Shown here: positions 7,982-15,040 of the stretch, piece by piece
How positions within the stretch are numbered: position 1 is the first letter of the stretch
Layout: each line of letters starts with the position of its first letter
Assembly: GCA_002359495.1 (NCBI GenBank)
Contig: DENB01000081.1
Span: forward strand, 1 to 16,716
Reading direction: 5' to 3'
Length of the DNA stretch: 16,716 nt
DNA from: Enterobacteriaceae bacterium UBA2655
Lineage (GTDB): Bacteria; Pseudomonadota; Gammaproteobacteria; Enterobacterales; Enterobacteriaceae
Made by a program: the position numbers and the translations under genes
Notes under the pieces: model-generated
Seen by the model: only the letters and a program-made list of their open reading frames with translations
What the model was told of the DNA's origin: nothing
The model's database searches: none

Positions 7982-9397
7982 TCAGGCTCCCAGCTCAATG
8001 CCGAAGTAATCGCGGGCATTGTTGAAACAGATGTTCTGCACCATTTGCCCCAGCAACGCCTCATCGTCCGGCGCTTCGCCCTGCGCTACCCAACGCCCCA
8101 TCATCTGACACAGAAGACGGCGGAAGTATTCATGGCGGGTATAGGAAAGGAAGCTGCGGCTGTCGGTCAGCATGCCGACAAAGCGGCTCAGCAGCCCGAT
8201 CTGCGCCAGTTGCGTCATCTGACGCTGCATACCGTCGAGCTGATCGTTGAACCACCAGGCGGAGCCAAACTGCATTTTGCCCGGCTCGCCCTCGCCCTGA
8301 AAATTACCGGCCATCGCCGCCAGCACTTCGTTGTCGCGCGGATTCAGGCAGTAAAGAATGGTTTTCGGCAGCGCCTTGTTGCGGTTCTGCGCGTCGAGCA
8401 GGCGCGCCAGCGGCTCAGCCAGCGGACGATCGTTGATGGAGTCGAAGCCGACGTCCGGCCCCAGCAGCTGATACTGGCGACGGTTGTTATTGCGCAGCGC
8501 GCCGATGTGGTACTGCTGCACCCAGCCGCGTCGGGCATATTCGCCGCCCAGCCAGACCAGCACCGCGGTTTTGAACTGCGCGATCGCCTGTTCATCAGGC
8601 TGGTCGCCCTGCAAGCGGCGCGACAGAATATCGTCCAGCGTACTTTCATCCGCTTCGGCGTAGAGCACCACGTCCAGCGCATGGTCGGAAACTTTGCAGC
8701 CGTGCGCCGCAAAATAGTCGAGGCGTTTGGTCAGCGCGCGCAGCAGGTCGTCGAAGCGCTGTATGCTGACGTCAGCCGCGCGCTCCAGCTGTTGTAGCCA
8801 GGGCAGGAAGGTTTCCGCCTCGATATTAAAGGCCTTATCGGGACGCCAGCTCGGCAACACCTTGACGGCGAAGCTCTTATCTTCCGCCAGCGCGCGGTGA
8901 TGCTGTAAATCATCGACCGGATCGTCGGTGGTGCCCACCATCTTCACCTTCATCTGCTGCATGATGCCGCGCGCGCTGAAGTCGTCGCGTTCCAGCAGCG
9001 CGTTGCAACGGTGCCAGATGCTCTCGGCGGTTTGCTCTGAAAGCAGCGTGTCGGTGATGCCGAACGGACGACGCAGCTCAAGATGCGTCCAGTGATAGAG
9101 GGGATTGCCGAGGGTATGCGGCACGGTACGCGCCCAGGCGTCGAACTTATCGCGATCGCTGGCGTCGCCGGTACAGAGCGCTTCTGGCACGCCGTTTGCG
9201 CGCATCGCGCGCCATTTATAGTGATCGCCCTTCAGCCAAATGTCATACAGATTTTTAAAACGGTAGTTTTCCGCAATCTGCTGCGGCGGCAAATGGCAGT
9301 GATAATCGAAAATCGGCTGATCTTTGGCGTAATCGTGATAGAGGCGACGAGCGAACTCTGTATCCAGCAAAAAATCTTCGGTCATAAAACGCGACAT
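7982..9397 (-). CDS. uxaC: UxaC, glucuronate/galacturonate isomerase
   Basis: Uronate isomerase (amidohydrolase superfamily) that converts D-glucuronate to D-fructuronate and D-galacturonate to D-tagaturonate. 471 residues, near-identical by eye to E. coli UxaC (470). Metal-binding [12 protein letters not shown] at 30-41 (His33, His35). [43 protein letters not shown] and [21 protein letters not shown] are present downstream in the expected order. ATG 9397 is preceded by GAGGAAG at about seven bases. First gene of the leftward operon. Likely regulated by ExuR and CRP through sites in the divergent region to the right. Confidence 0.97.
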   Translation of the reverse strand: MSRFMTEDFLLDTEFARRLYHDYAKDQPIFDYHCHLPPQQIAENYRFKNLYDIWLKGDHYKWRAMRANGVPEALCTGDASDRDKFDAWARTVPHTLGNPLYHWTHLELRRPFGITDTLLSEQTAESIWHRCNALLERDDFSARGIMQQMKVKMVGTTDDPVDDLQHHRALAEDKSFAVKVLPSWRPDKAFNIEAETFLPWLQQLERAADVSIQRFDDLLRALTKRLDYFAAHGCKVSDHALDVVLYAEADESTLDDILSRRLQGDQPDEQAIAQFKTAVLVWLGGEYARRGWVQQYHIGALRNNNRRQYQLLGPDVGFDSINDRPLAEPLARLLDAQNRNKALPKTILYCLNPRDNEVLAAMAGNFQGEGEPGKMQFGSAWWFNDQLDGMQRQMTQLAQIGLLSRFVGMLTDSRSFLSYTRHEYFRRLLCQMMGRWVAQGEAPDDEALLGQMVQNICFNNARDYFGIELGA

Positions 9398-9436
9398 ATC
9401 TGCTTCCTCGTTATTCGGTGCCTGACATTTACACTC

Positions 9437-9456
9437 AAAGTTATCATACCAATTTT
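9437..9456 (-). promoter_or_regulatory. Candidate ExuR operator and -10 of uxaC
   Basis: On the minus strand this reads AAAATTGGTATGATAACTTT. It contains TATGAT (9448 to 9443), a plausible -10 for uxaC, inside a near-palindrome that matches the sites before exuT and exuR around GTAT. FadR-type hexuronate regulators (UxuR/ExuR) are known to bind TTGGTATACCAA-like palindromes, so repression by occlusion is expected. Confidence 0.6.
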
Positions 9457-9475
9457 AACTATCGGCAAAATTATT

Positions 9476-9491
9476 TGAGATCGGCTTCACA
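9476..9491. promoter_or_regulatory. Candidate CRP site for uxaCBA
   Basis: TGAGA, six bases, TCACA: nine of ten matches to TGTGA-N6-TCACA. Its centre is about 38 bases upstream of the uxaC -10 candidate. Hexuronate genes are known in enterobacteria to be activated by cAMP-CRP. Confidence 0.6.
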
Positions 9492-9597
9492 TAAACAGAT
9501 GTTTTTAACGCCGTCCTGAGCGATTTTTCTTCTCTCATCCCAGTAAGCCACTGGAGATACGCAGGTTTTGAGTATCCCACAGCGCAATGAAGGGTTT

Positions 9598-9613
9598 TGT
9601 GATGGCTCTCAAC
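9598..9613. promoter_or_regulatory. Candidate CRP site for exuT
   Basis: TGTGA, six bases, TCAAC: eight of ten matches to the CRP consensus. It is centred at 9605.5, which is 32 bases before the centre of TATCGT (9635-9640). That is exactly the class II activator distance to a -10, and no good -35 is present. Confidence 0.5.
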
Positions 9614-9618
9614 TTTTA

Positions 9619-9635
9619 AAGTTGTATAACAAGTT
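9619..9635. promoter_or_regulatory. Candidate ExuR operator of exuT
   Basis: AAGTTGTATAACAAGTT, with core inverted repeat TTGT-ATA-ACAA. It lies between the CRP candidate and the TATCGT -10 candidate, where a repressor would block RNA polymerase. It matches the exuR and uxaC sites over the GTAT core and the flanking A and T tracts. Confidence 0.6.
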
Positions 9636-9802
9636 ATCGTCTGGGCTATTGACGCGGCGCGCTGATAATGCGCTGCGCAGGCAAGTCAAACAGGGGTCGC
9701 TTTCGCAGGACCTGCGGGCGTGTAGCGGTCGGTATCACGAGTTGTCCCGCTCCAGATAACTACAGCGGCTTCGCCGCATGCCATACTGGGAGAGCCAGAT
9801 AA

Positions 9803-11107
9803 ATGCGTAAGATCAAAGGGTTGCGCTGGTACATGATCGGACTCGTCACGCTGGGAACCGTACTGGGTTACCTGACGCGAAACACCATCGCGGTTGCCGC
9901 GCCCACGCTGGAAACCGAACTGCACATTACGACTCAACAATATTCCTATATCGTGGCGGCCTACTCCGCCTGCTATACCGTTATGCAGCCTGTCGCCGGC
10001 TACGTGCTGGATCTGCTCGGCACGAAAATCGGCTACGCGGTGTTCGCAGTATTATGGGCGATCTTCTGCGCGGCTACCGCGATGGCCGGAAGCTGGGGCG
10101 GTTTCGCGCTGGCGCGCGGGGCGGTAGGCGCGGCGGAAGCGGCGATGATCCCGGCGGGGTTGAAGGCGAGCAGCGAATGGTTTCCGGCGAAAGAGCGTTC
10201 GGTCGCCGTAGGCTATTTCAACGTCGGCTCGTCGATCGGTGCCATGCTGGCGCCGCCGCTGGTGGTCTGGGCGATCGTCGCCCACAGCTGGCAGATGGCG
10301 TTTATCATCACCGGCGTGCTCAGTATGATCTGGGCGCTCTGCTGGCTGGTTTTCTATAAACATCCGAAACAGCAGGATAAGCTCAGCGACGAGGAGCGGC
10401 ACTATATTATCGCCGGCCAGGAAGCGCAGCATCAGACCGGCAACCGCGAAAAAATGTCCGCGATGCAGATCATCCGTAATCGCCAGTTCTGGGGCATCGC
10501 TCTGCCGCGCTTTCTCGCCGAACCCGCCTGGGGCACCTTTAACGCCTGGATCCCGCTGTTTATGTTTAAGGTTTACGGCTTCAATCTGAAAGAGATCGCT
10601 CTGTTCGCCTGGATGCCGATGCTGTTCGCCGATTTAGGCTGTATTGTCGGCGGCTACCTGCCACCGCTGTTTCAGCGCTGGTTCGGCGTCAATCTGATCG
10701 TTTCGCGTAAAATGGTGGTGACGTTGGGCGCGGTGCTGATGATTGGTCCCGGCACTATCGGTCTGTTTACCAGCCCCTGGGTGGCCATTGCCCTGCTGTG
10801 CGTAGGCGGCTTCGCTCATCAGGCGCTCTCCGGCGCGCTGATTACCCTCTCATCGGATGTTTTCGGCCGCAACGAAGTGGCGACCGCCAACGGCCTCACC
10901 GGCATGGCCGCCTGGACCGCCAGCACCCTGTTTGCGCTGGTGGTCGGCGCGCTGGCGGATACGCTCGGCTTCAGTCCGCTGTTCGCCGCGCTGGCGGTGT
11001 TTGACCTGCTGGGCGCGCTGGTGATCTGGACTGTGTTGAAAAACAAACCGGCCGCCGAACTGGAAGAGGCCGCGCTCCCCTCGCGAGGCGTCACCGCACG
11101 CGGATAA
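9803..11107 (+). CDS. exuT: ExuT, hexuronate (galacturonate/glucuronate) transporter
   Basis: 434-residue inner-membrane major facilitator of the anion:cation symporter family, importing D-galacturonate and D-glucuronate with protons. The N-terminus MRKIKGLRWYMIGLVTLGTV and many later stretches match E. coli ExuT as I recall it: RNTIAVAAPTLETEL, GLKASSEWFPAKERSVAVGYFNVGSSIGAM, FWGIALPRFLAEPAWGTFNAWIPLFMF, and SDVFGRNEVATANGLTGM. Hydrophobicity fits twelve membrane segments with a cytoplasmic loop around residues 195-220. The ATG has GGGAG about ten bases upstream. Divergent from uxaCBA and 94 bases before exuR. Expected to be repressed by ExuR and activated by CRP. Confidence 0.96.
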   Translation: MRKIKGLRWYMIGLVTLGTVLGYLTRNTIAVAAPTLETELHITTQQYSYIVAAYSACYTVMQPVAGYVLDLLGTKIGYAVFAVLWAIFCAATAMAGSWGGFALARGAVGAAEAAMIPAGLKASSEWFPAKERSVAVGYFNVGSSIGAMLAPPLVVWAIVAHSWQMAFIITGVLSMIWALCWLVFYKHPKQQDKLSDEERHYIIAGQEAQHQTGNREKMSAMQIIRNRQFWGIALPRFLAEPAWGTFNAWIPLFMFKVYGFNLKEIALFAWMPMLFADLGCIVGGYLPPLFQRWFGVNLIVSRKMVVTLGAVLMIGPGTIGLFTSPWVAIALLCVGGFAHQALSGALITLSSDVFGRNEVATANGLTGMAAWTASTLFALVVGALADTLGFSPLFAALAVFDLLGALVIWTVLKNKPAAELEEAALPSRGVTARG

Positions 11108-11156
11108 ACCTGAACGGACTGGCGACGCTTTGCCAGCCCATTTCTTCCTGCGCGAC

Positions 11157-11175
11157 GAAGTGGTATAACACCTTT
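11157..11175 (+). promoter_or_regulatory. Candidate ExuR autoregulatory operator and -10 of exuR
   Basis: GAAGTGGTATAACACCTTT in the 94-base exuT-exuR gap. It includes TATAAC (11164-11169) as a possible -10 and shares the AAGTxGTATAACA core with the exuT site. This suggests exuR has its own, self-regulated promoter in addition to read-through from exuT. Confidence 0.5.
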
Positions 11176-11201
11176 ATCATTCTTCTCTCTGGATCGCGCT
11201 T

Positions 11202-11975
11202 ATGGACACTGCCGAACCCCGCCGCCTTTATCAGCAGCTGGCGACTGAACTGAAACGCCGCATCGAAGCCGGATCCTACCCGATCGGCGATAAGCTGCCC
11301 GCCGAACGTTTGATCGCGGAAGAGATGCAGGTCAGCCGCACCGTGGTGCGCGAAGCGATCATCATGCTGGAGGTGGAAGGCTATGTGGAAGTGCGCAAAG
11401 GCTCCGGCATTCATGTGATCGCCAGCCAGCAGCAAAACCGCGTCGCTACCCCCAGCCAGTTGGAGTTCGCTAATTTCGGCCCTTTCGAGCTGCTTCAGGC
11501 GCGTCAGCTGATTGAGAGCAACGTGGCGGAATTTGCCGCGACTCAGGTGACGCGGCAGGACATCGTGGAACTGATGGCGATTCAGGAAAAGGCGCGCCAG
11601 GAAGACTATTTTCGCGATTCCGAATGGGACATGCAGTTTCACGTCCGCATCGCGCAATCGACGCAAAACAGCGCGCTGGCCGCCATTGTGGAAAAAATGT
11701 GGCTGCATCGCCTGCATAACCCTTACTGGTTGAAACTGCATGAACATATCGACGAGCGCGCCATTCTTAGCTGGTGCGACGACCACGATCAGATCCTGAA
11801 AGCACTGATACGCAAAGATCCTGCCGCCAGCAAACTGGCGATGTGGCAACATTTGGAAAATACTAAGCAGATGTTGTTCAACGCGACGGCGGATGATTTC
11901 GAATTTAACGTAGACCGTTACATGTTTGCTGAAAATCCCGTCATCCTTCCCGGCAAAGCTTCCGAGTCGCGTTGA
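11202..11975 (+). CDS. exuR: ExuR, GntR/FadR-family repressor of hexuronate genes
   Basis: 257-residue DNA-binding regulator (E. coli 258). GntR winged helix at residues 8-72: [15 protein letters not shown], then [42 protein letters not shown]. The C-terminal FCD ligand-binding domain spans roughly 90-245 and carries acidic and histidine residues typical of a metal/uronate pocket ([26 protein letters not shown]). In E. coli ExuR represses exuT and uxaCA and is released by hexuronate intermediates. The ATG is preceded by GGA eight bases upstream. Its targets here are presumably the three matching sites before uxaC, exuT and exuR. Confidence 0.96.
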   Translation: MDTAEPRRLYQQLATELKRRIEAGSYPIGDKLPAERLIAEEMQVSRTVVREAIIMLEVEGYVEVRKGSGIHVIASQQQNRVATPSQLEFANFGPFELLQARQLIESNVAEFAATQVTRQDIVELMAIQEKARQEDYFRDSEWDMQFHVRIAQSTQNSALAAIVEKMWLHRLHNPYWLKLHEHIDERAILSWCDDHDQILKALIRKDPAASKLAMWQHLENTKQMLFNATADDFEFNVDRYMFAENPVILPGKASESR

Positions 11976-12047
11976 TATCGCGGAATATTTGCTCAGGAAA
12001 GTCAGTTAATCTGGAATTGTGTCAGCCTGTGTAAAACCCCTTTTGAC

Positions 12048-12154
12048 GCCTTGTCGCAAAGGGTAAAACCTCCCGGGTGCAGACACTTTCTCCTGTCTCA
12101 TATCCATGATTTTTGTTACAGTTATCGCCCTTTTCTTACCCTTTGCGACAGGGC
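12048..12154. repeat. 21-bp inverted repeat flanking a 65-bp spacer, upstream of yqjA
   Basis: Left arm at 12048-12068 and right arm at 12134-12154 match at 19 of 21 positions in inverted orientation. The 15-base core TGTCGCAAAGGGTAA (12052-12066) is perfect against TTACCCTTTGCGACA (12136-12150). No target-site duplication and no U-tract are visible. It lies inside the 325-base exuR-yqjA gap (11976-12300), which otherwise holds a TTGACA at 12171, a TATAAC at 12229 and no gene. Confidence 0.85.
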
Positions 12155-12228
12155 TTAAGAAGTCGCTGATTTGACAATCAATTCCGCAAGGATCTGGAAA
12201 ATCCTGCTCAGGCTGCGCTCCCAAAAAG

Positions 12229-12234
12229 TATAAC
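12229..12234 (+). promoter_or_regulatory. Candidate -10 element for yqjA-mzrA
   Basis: TATAAC about 67 bases before the yqjA start, without a good -35 at 16-18 bases. A perfect TTGACA at 12171-12176 lies too far upstream to pair with it. In E. coli this operon is activated by CpxR; I could not find a clear GTAAA-N5-GTAAA box here. Confidence 0.25.
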
Positions 12235-12300
12235 GACACGCCGGTCTGTGCTTCAGTCCACCCGCTGGGCCTATTTAACAATGATGTTCAGGAACGATTA

Positions 12301-12975
12301 ATGGATATTTTACAAGCGTTGCTGCATGCCCTGTGGCAACAGGATTATGAAACCCTGGCCGATCCGACCTTGGTCTGGGCGATTTACGGCGTGCTGTTTA
12401 TGATTCTTTTTCTGGAAAATGGCCTGTTGCCCGCCGCCTTTTTACCCGGCGACAGCCTGCTGATTCTGGTCGGCGTGCTGATCGCCAAAGGCACGATGAA
12501 TTTCCCGCTGACGATTTTTATTCTGACCACCGGCGCCAGCCTGGGCTGCTGGGTCAGCTATATTCAGGGTCGCTGGCTCGGCAACACTCCCACGGTGCAA
12601 AAATGGCTTTCCCATCTTCCCGCCCAATACCACCAGCGCGCGCATAGCCTGTTTCATCGCCACGGACTTTCCGCGCTGCTGATTGGCCGCTTTATCGCTT
12701 TCGTGCGCACGCTGCTGCCGACCATCGCCGGTCTTTCCGGCCTGAGCAACGCGCGCTTTCAGTTTTTTAACTGGATAAGCGCGCTGCTCTGGGTGGTGAT
12801 CCTGACCGTGCTCGGCTTCGCGCTGGGTAAAACGCCGATTTTTCGCCGTTACGAAGACGAACTGATGTTTTGCCTGATGATGCTGCCACTGGTGCTGCTG
12901 GTGTTCGGGCTGGTCGGTTCGCTGGTAGTGCTATGGCGTAAACGTCAGGCGAATCAAAACGGGAAACCACAGTAA
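12301..12975 (+). CDS. yqjA: YqjA, DedA-family inner-membrane protein
   Basis: 224-residue polytopic membrane protein of the DedA/SNARE-associated family (E. coli about 220). E. coli YqjA acts with YghB in proton-dependent membrane homeostasis, alkaline tolerance, cell division and drug resistance, and recent work links DedA proteins to undecaprenyl-phosphate or lipid flipping. Residues reported as essential in E. coli are at the same numbers here: Glu39 in [15 protein letters not shown], Asp51, Arg130 and Arg136 in [19 protein letters not shown]. The ATG has AGGA about seven bases upstream. It overlaps mzrA by one base (TAATG), so the two are translationally coupled. Confidence 0.95.
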   Translation: MDILQALLHALWQQDYETLADPTLVWAIYGVLFMILFLENGLLPAAFLPGDSLLILVGVLIAKGTMNFPLTIFILTTGASLGCWVSYIQGRWLGNTPTVQKWLSHLPAQYHQRAHSLFHRHGLSALLIGRFIAFVRTLLPTIAGLSGLSNARFQFFNWISALLWVVILTVLGFALGKTPIFRRYEDELMFCLMMLPLVLLVFGLVGSLVVLWRKRQANQNGKPQ

Positions 12976-13355
12976 TGAAATTGCCGCATTGGTTGCCTAA
13001 ACGATTCGCGCCCTGGCTGATTGGCGGAATGCTGGTGCTGCTGACGGTGATTCTGACGCCCACCATGCTGCGTCATGAAACCGCGGTTAAAATCCGCGTC
13101 GCCCATGCCGGCACGCCGCTGCCCGATGGGTTTTACCTCTACCAGCAGCTGACGGCGCAAGGCATACGCATTAAAAGCATTACGCCGGCCGGCAACGCGC
13201 TGGTGATCCATTTCGATTCGGAAGAGCAGAGCCTGGCGGCGCAAAAAGTCCTGCGCCGTCTGCTACCGGACGGCTACGTTGTGGCGCAGATGGACTCGGC
13301 GGATCGTCAGCCCTGGCTTAATTCCACAGACCCTTCGCGCCAGTCCCTCAGCTAG
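12975..13355 (+). CDS. mzrA: MzrA, EnvZ-modulating inner-membrane protein
   Basis: 126-residue single-span membrane protein corresponding to E. coli MzrA (YqjB, 127 residues). It binds the sensor kinase EnvZ and connects the CpxA/CpxR and EnvZ/OmpR systems. The membrane segment is at about 11-32 after a basic N-terminus ([10 protein letters not shown]), which predicts a periplasmic C-terminal domain. [32 protein letters not shown] (around 51-82) is the recognisable family core. Start ATG shares its A with the yqjA stop. A long stem-loop follows directly after the stop. Confidence 0.9.
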   Translation: MKLPHWLPKRFAPWLIGGMLVLLTVILTPTMLRHETAVKIRVAHAGTPLPDGFYLYQQLTAQGIRIKSITPAGNALVIHFDSEEQSLAAQKVLRRLLPDGYVVAQMDSADRQPWLNSTDPSRQSLS

Positions 13356-13394
13356 TTTTTCCGCCGTTCAGCTGGTCCTGAACGGCGCGAAAAA
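13356..13394. repeat. Stem-loop immediately after mzrA
   Basis: Perfect arms CGCCGTTCAG (13362-13371) and CTGAACGGCG (13378-13387) around a six-base loop, extended by TTTTTC pairing with GAAAAA past one bulged C. It starts at the base after the mzrA stop. No U-tract follows on either strand, so it is not a classic terminator. It could protect the 3' end or act as a poor terminator. Confidence 0.7.
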
Positions 13395-13416
13395 GTTTTC
13401 TATCCCCGCGTCTTCT

Positions 13417-13445
13417 TTGAACTTTTTCTACGGGCTGTCTATGCT
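13417..13445 (+). promoter_or_regulatory. Candidate sigma70/sigmaS promoter of yqjCDEK
   Basis: TTGAAC (13417-13422), 17-base spacer, TATGCT (13440-13445) with C at the preceding base, the -13C favoured by sigmaS. In E. coli yqjD is RpoS-dependent, which agrees. The leader would contain a CCTGCC/GGCAGG hairpin at 13485-13504. Confidence 0.5.
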
Positions 13446-13524
13446 CTATGAATGGCTGCGTCATAAGACTGGCTGGGATAAGCGCCTGCCTGATTTGCGG
13501 CAGGTCCGAGAATAAGGAAATACC

Positions 13525-13908
13525 ATGAGCCTGAAGAAAGGTTATCTGGCGCTGAGTTTCGCGCTCCTCTCTTTTTCCGCATCGACGCTGGCGGCCGACT
13601 CGCTGTGTCAGCAAAAAGAGCGCGACATTCAGCATGAGATTGCTCTGGCGAAACAGCATGATAATCAGCGACGCGTAAATGGACTGGAACGAGCCTTGAC
13701 GGAAGTCCGCGCGAGCTGTACCGATGGGAAACTGCAAGCGGCACATCAGGAAAGAATTAAGGCCCAGCAGCAAAAAGTTGCTGAGCGCGAGCACGAGCTA
13801 AAGGAAGAGCGGCAGGAAGGCGACGACAGGGAGAAAGTCGCTAAACGCGAACGGAAACTCGAGGAAGCACGCCAGGCGCTGAAAAAGTTGCAGGCGGAGC
13901 CCTATTAA
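13525..13908 (+). CDS. yqjC: YqjC, periplasmic DUF1090 protein
   Basis: 127-residue exported protein of unknown function (E. coli YqjC about 122). A signal peptide covers residues 1-23 or 1-24 (MSLKKGYLALSFALLSFSAS, then TLAAD), with cleavage after an alanine. The mature part has two cysteines (Cys28 and Cys65), suited to a periplasmic disulphide. It ends in a highly charged, probably coiled-coil helix from about 72 (HQERIKAQQQKVAEREHELK onward). The ATG follows AAGGAAA at about seven bases. First gene of the yqjC-D-E-K group; 37 bases separate it from yqjD. Confidence 0.92.
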   Translation: MSLKKGYLALSFALLSFSASTLAADSLCQQKERDIQHEIALAKQHDNQRRVNGLERALTEVRASCTDGKLQAAHQERIKAQQQKVAEREHELKEERQEGDDREKVAKRERKLEEARQALKKLQAEPY

Positions 13909-13945
13909 TTCAGATTCAACTTACTGATGCAAAAAGGAGTATTTC

Positions 13946-14251
13946 ATGTCTAAAGACACATCATCGGAACATTTGCGCGCTGAGCTGAAAAATCTGGCAG
14001 ACACCCTGGAAGAAGTTCTCAGCAGCTCCACAGAAAAATCAAAAGGCGAGCTGGATAAGCTGCGTCACAAAGCGCGCGTCGCGCTGGACAGCTCCCGCGA
14101 GCGTCTGGGCGAATCAGGCGAACGTCTGGCGCAAACCACCCGTGAAGCGGCGGCGAAAGCTGACGATTATGTCCGTGAGAACCCCTGGCACGGCGTGGGC
14201 ATCGGCGCCGCGATCGGCGTCGTTCTGGGCGTACTGATTTCACGGCGTTAA
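13946..14251 (+). CDS. yqjD: YqjD, DUF883 ribosome-associated inner-membrane protein
   Basis: 101 residues, the same length as E. coli YqjD, a stationary-phase, C-tail-anchored inner-membrane protein that binds ribosomes. An amphipathic charged helix covers about residues 6-78 (SEHLRAELKNLADTLEEVLS, then KSKGELDKLRHKARVALDSS). The DUF883 signature YVRENPWHGVGIGAAIGVVL (75-94) follows, with a glycine-rich membrane anchor ending in LISRR. It has a strong ribosome binding site, AAAAAGGAG. Only two bases separate it from yqjE. Confidence 0.95.
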   Translation: MSKDTSSEHLRAELKNLADTLEEVLSSSTEKSKGELDKLRHKARVALDSSRERLGESGERLAQTTREAAAKADDYVRENPWHGVGIGAAIGVVLGVLISRR

Positions 14252-14253
14252 TT

Positions 14254-14652
14254 ATGGCTGATACTCACCAAAGCCAGGGCCCGGGCAAAGGGGTCGTAAA
14301 TATTGGTCAGCGTATCGTCACGACACTGGTCAGTATGGTGGAGACGCGCGTCAGGCTGGCCGTGGTTGAACTGGAAGCCGAAAAAGCCAACCTGATCCAG
14401 ATGTTGATCATGATCGGCCTCACTATGCTATTTACCGCGTTCGGATTAATGAGTCTGATGGTGCTGGTTATCTGGGCGGTGGATGCGCAATACCGTCTGA
14501 TGGCGATTGGCATTACCACGGTGGTACTGTTTGTGCTGGCGCTGATTTTCGGTCTCTGGACGCTGAAAAAATCGCGTCAGTCCACGCTGTTGCACCATAC
14601 GCGTAAAGAGCTGGAGACGGATCGCAAGATTATGGAGGAGCGCCATCCATGA
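14254..14652 (+). CDS. yqjE: YqjE, phage holin-like/DUF1469 inner-membrane protein
   Basis: 132 residues (E. coli YqjE 134). A soluble N-terminus ends in a charged helix (VETRVRLAVVELEAEKANLI, 29-48). Two long membrane segments follow at about 49-76 and 82-105, then a basic tail. Family members are called holin-like from topology only, and no lytic role is shown. It lies two bases after yqjD and shares ATGA with yqjK, so the genes are co-translated. E. coli YqjE has been grouped with YqjD as an inner-membrane stationary-phase protein. Confidence 0.92.
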   Translation: MADTHQSQGPGKGVVNIGQRIVTTLVSMVETRVRLAVVELEAEKANLIQMLIMIGLTMLFTAFGLMSLMVLVIWAVDAQYRLMAIGITTVVLFVLALIFGLWTLKKSRQSTLLHHTRKELETDRKIMEERHP

Positions 14653-14933
14653 GCCGACGGCAGCGTGAAGCGCGCATACACGATCTCCTTAATGAGGTGC
14701 AGCAACAGCGCCTGGATTTGAGTGCGGCAAAGCGCGACTGGCTGCTGGAAACGGCGCAATACGATCGCGGCTGGCTGACGCTGCTGAGTCTGCGTCGCTA
14801 CTTTGCCATCGGCAGCAGCGCGCTGGCGATCTGGTCGGTACGCAACCCCAACTTCCTGATGCGTTGGGCGAAGCGCGGCCTCGGCCTCTGGAGCACCTGG
14901 CGCCTGGTTAAATCCACGATCTCTCCGCGTTAA
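14649..14933 (+). CDS. yqjK: YqjK-like small protein
   Basis: 94 residues, function unknown; E. coli YqjK is about 99. The N-terminal half is charged and helical (MSRRQREARIHDLLNEVQQQ). The second half has one moderately hydrophobic stretch (YFAIGSSALAIWSVRNPNFL, about 55-74) and ends in a basic WSTWRLVKSTISPR. The start overlaps the yqjE stop by four bases (ATGA). It is the last gene of the group; a terminator follows at 14944. Confidence 0.88.
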   Translation: MSRRQREARIHDLLNEVQQQRLDLSAAKRDWLLETAQYDRGWLTLLSLRRYFAIGSSALAIWSVRNPNFLMRWAKRGLGLWSTWRLVKSTISPR

Positions 14934-14943
14934 TCCTTTCTTC

Positions 14944-14973
14944 AAGCCGGTCCGCCTGGTCCGGCTTTCGTTT
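14944..14973 (+). terminator. Terminator after yqjK
   Basis: Arms AAGCCGG (14944-14950) and CCGGCTT (14961-14967) followed by TCGTTTTAT. It ends the yqjCDEK transcript. Confidence 0.8.
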
Positions 14974-15010
14974 TATCAATATTCCTGAACAACTTCGACA
15001 GTTTATCTTG

Positions 15011-15040
15011 CTTACAACCTTTTCTGACCGCGATTATTAT
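15011..15040 (+). promoter_or_regulatory. Candidate promoter of yqjF
   Basis: CTTACA (15011-15016), 18-base spacer, TATTAT (15035-15040). The predicted leader of about 90 bases contains a stem GAATGC/GCATTC with inner GCG/CGC (15058-15078). In E. coli yqjF is induced by nitroaromatic compounds through the LysR-type regulator YhaJ; I cannot identify its site here. Confidence 0.4.

Larger units (their letters stand above)
9398..9802. other. Divergent uxaC / exuT regulatory region (405 bases, no gene)
   Basis: No convincing gene lies here. The uxaC-proximal side has a strong CRP-like site and an operator candidate overlapping a TATGAT -10. The exuT-proximal side has a second CRP-like site and a second operator. 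Downstream of the predicted exuT start of transcription is a leader of about 155 bases with several inverted repeats: TGCGCTGCGCA near 9669-9679, CGCAGG/CCTGCG at 9704-9716, AGCGG/CCGCT at 9724-9751, and GCGGCTTCGCCGC at 9765-9777. Confidence 0.7.

Noticed and set aside
6640..8025. Long open frame on the + strand opposite uxaB (461 codons)
   Set aside because: Same antisense shadow pattern, and uxaB is unambiguous on the other strand.
9568..9759. Possible 63-codon gene in the uxaC-exuT gap
   Set aside because: Overlaps CRP/operator elements and the exuT leader. No ribosome binding site and no recognisable protein features.
11091..11852. Open frame on the - strand opposite exuR (253 codons)
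   Set aside because: Antisense shadow; exuR matches its family over full length.
12030..12068. CpxR box before yqjA
   Set aside because: Two GTAAA elements exist (12031, 12063), but they are 27 bases apart instead of five.
12151..12170. PmrA/BasR box before yqjA
   Set aside because: Only one CTTAAG half-site is present; the second half is absent at the required spacing.
12006..12281. Possible 91-codon gene on the - strand in the exuR-yqjA gap
   Set aside because: It spans the inverted repeat and would encode both arms. No family resemblance, and its composition is not protein-like.
13279..13515. Possible 78-codon gene overlapping the mzrA end
   Set aside because: Runs through the stem-loop and the yqjC promoter candidate, out of frame with mzrA, with no recognisable product.
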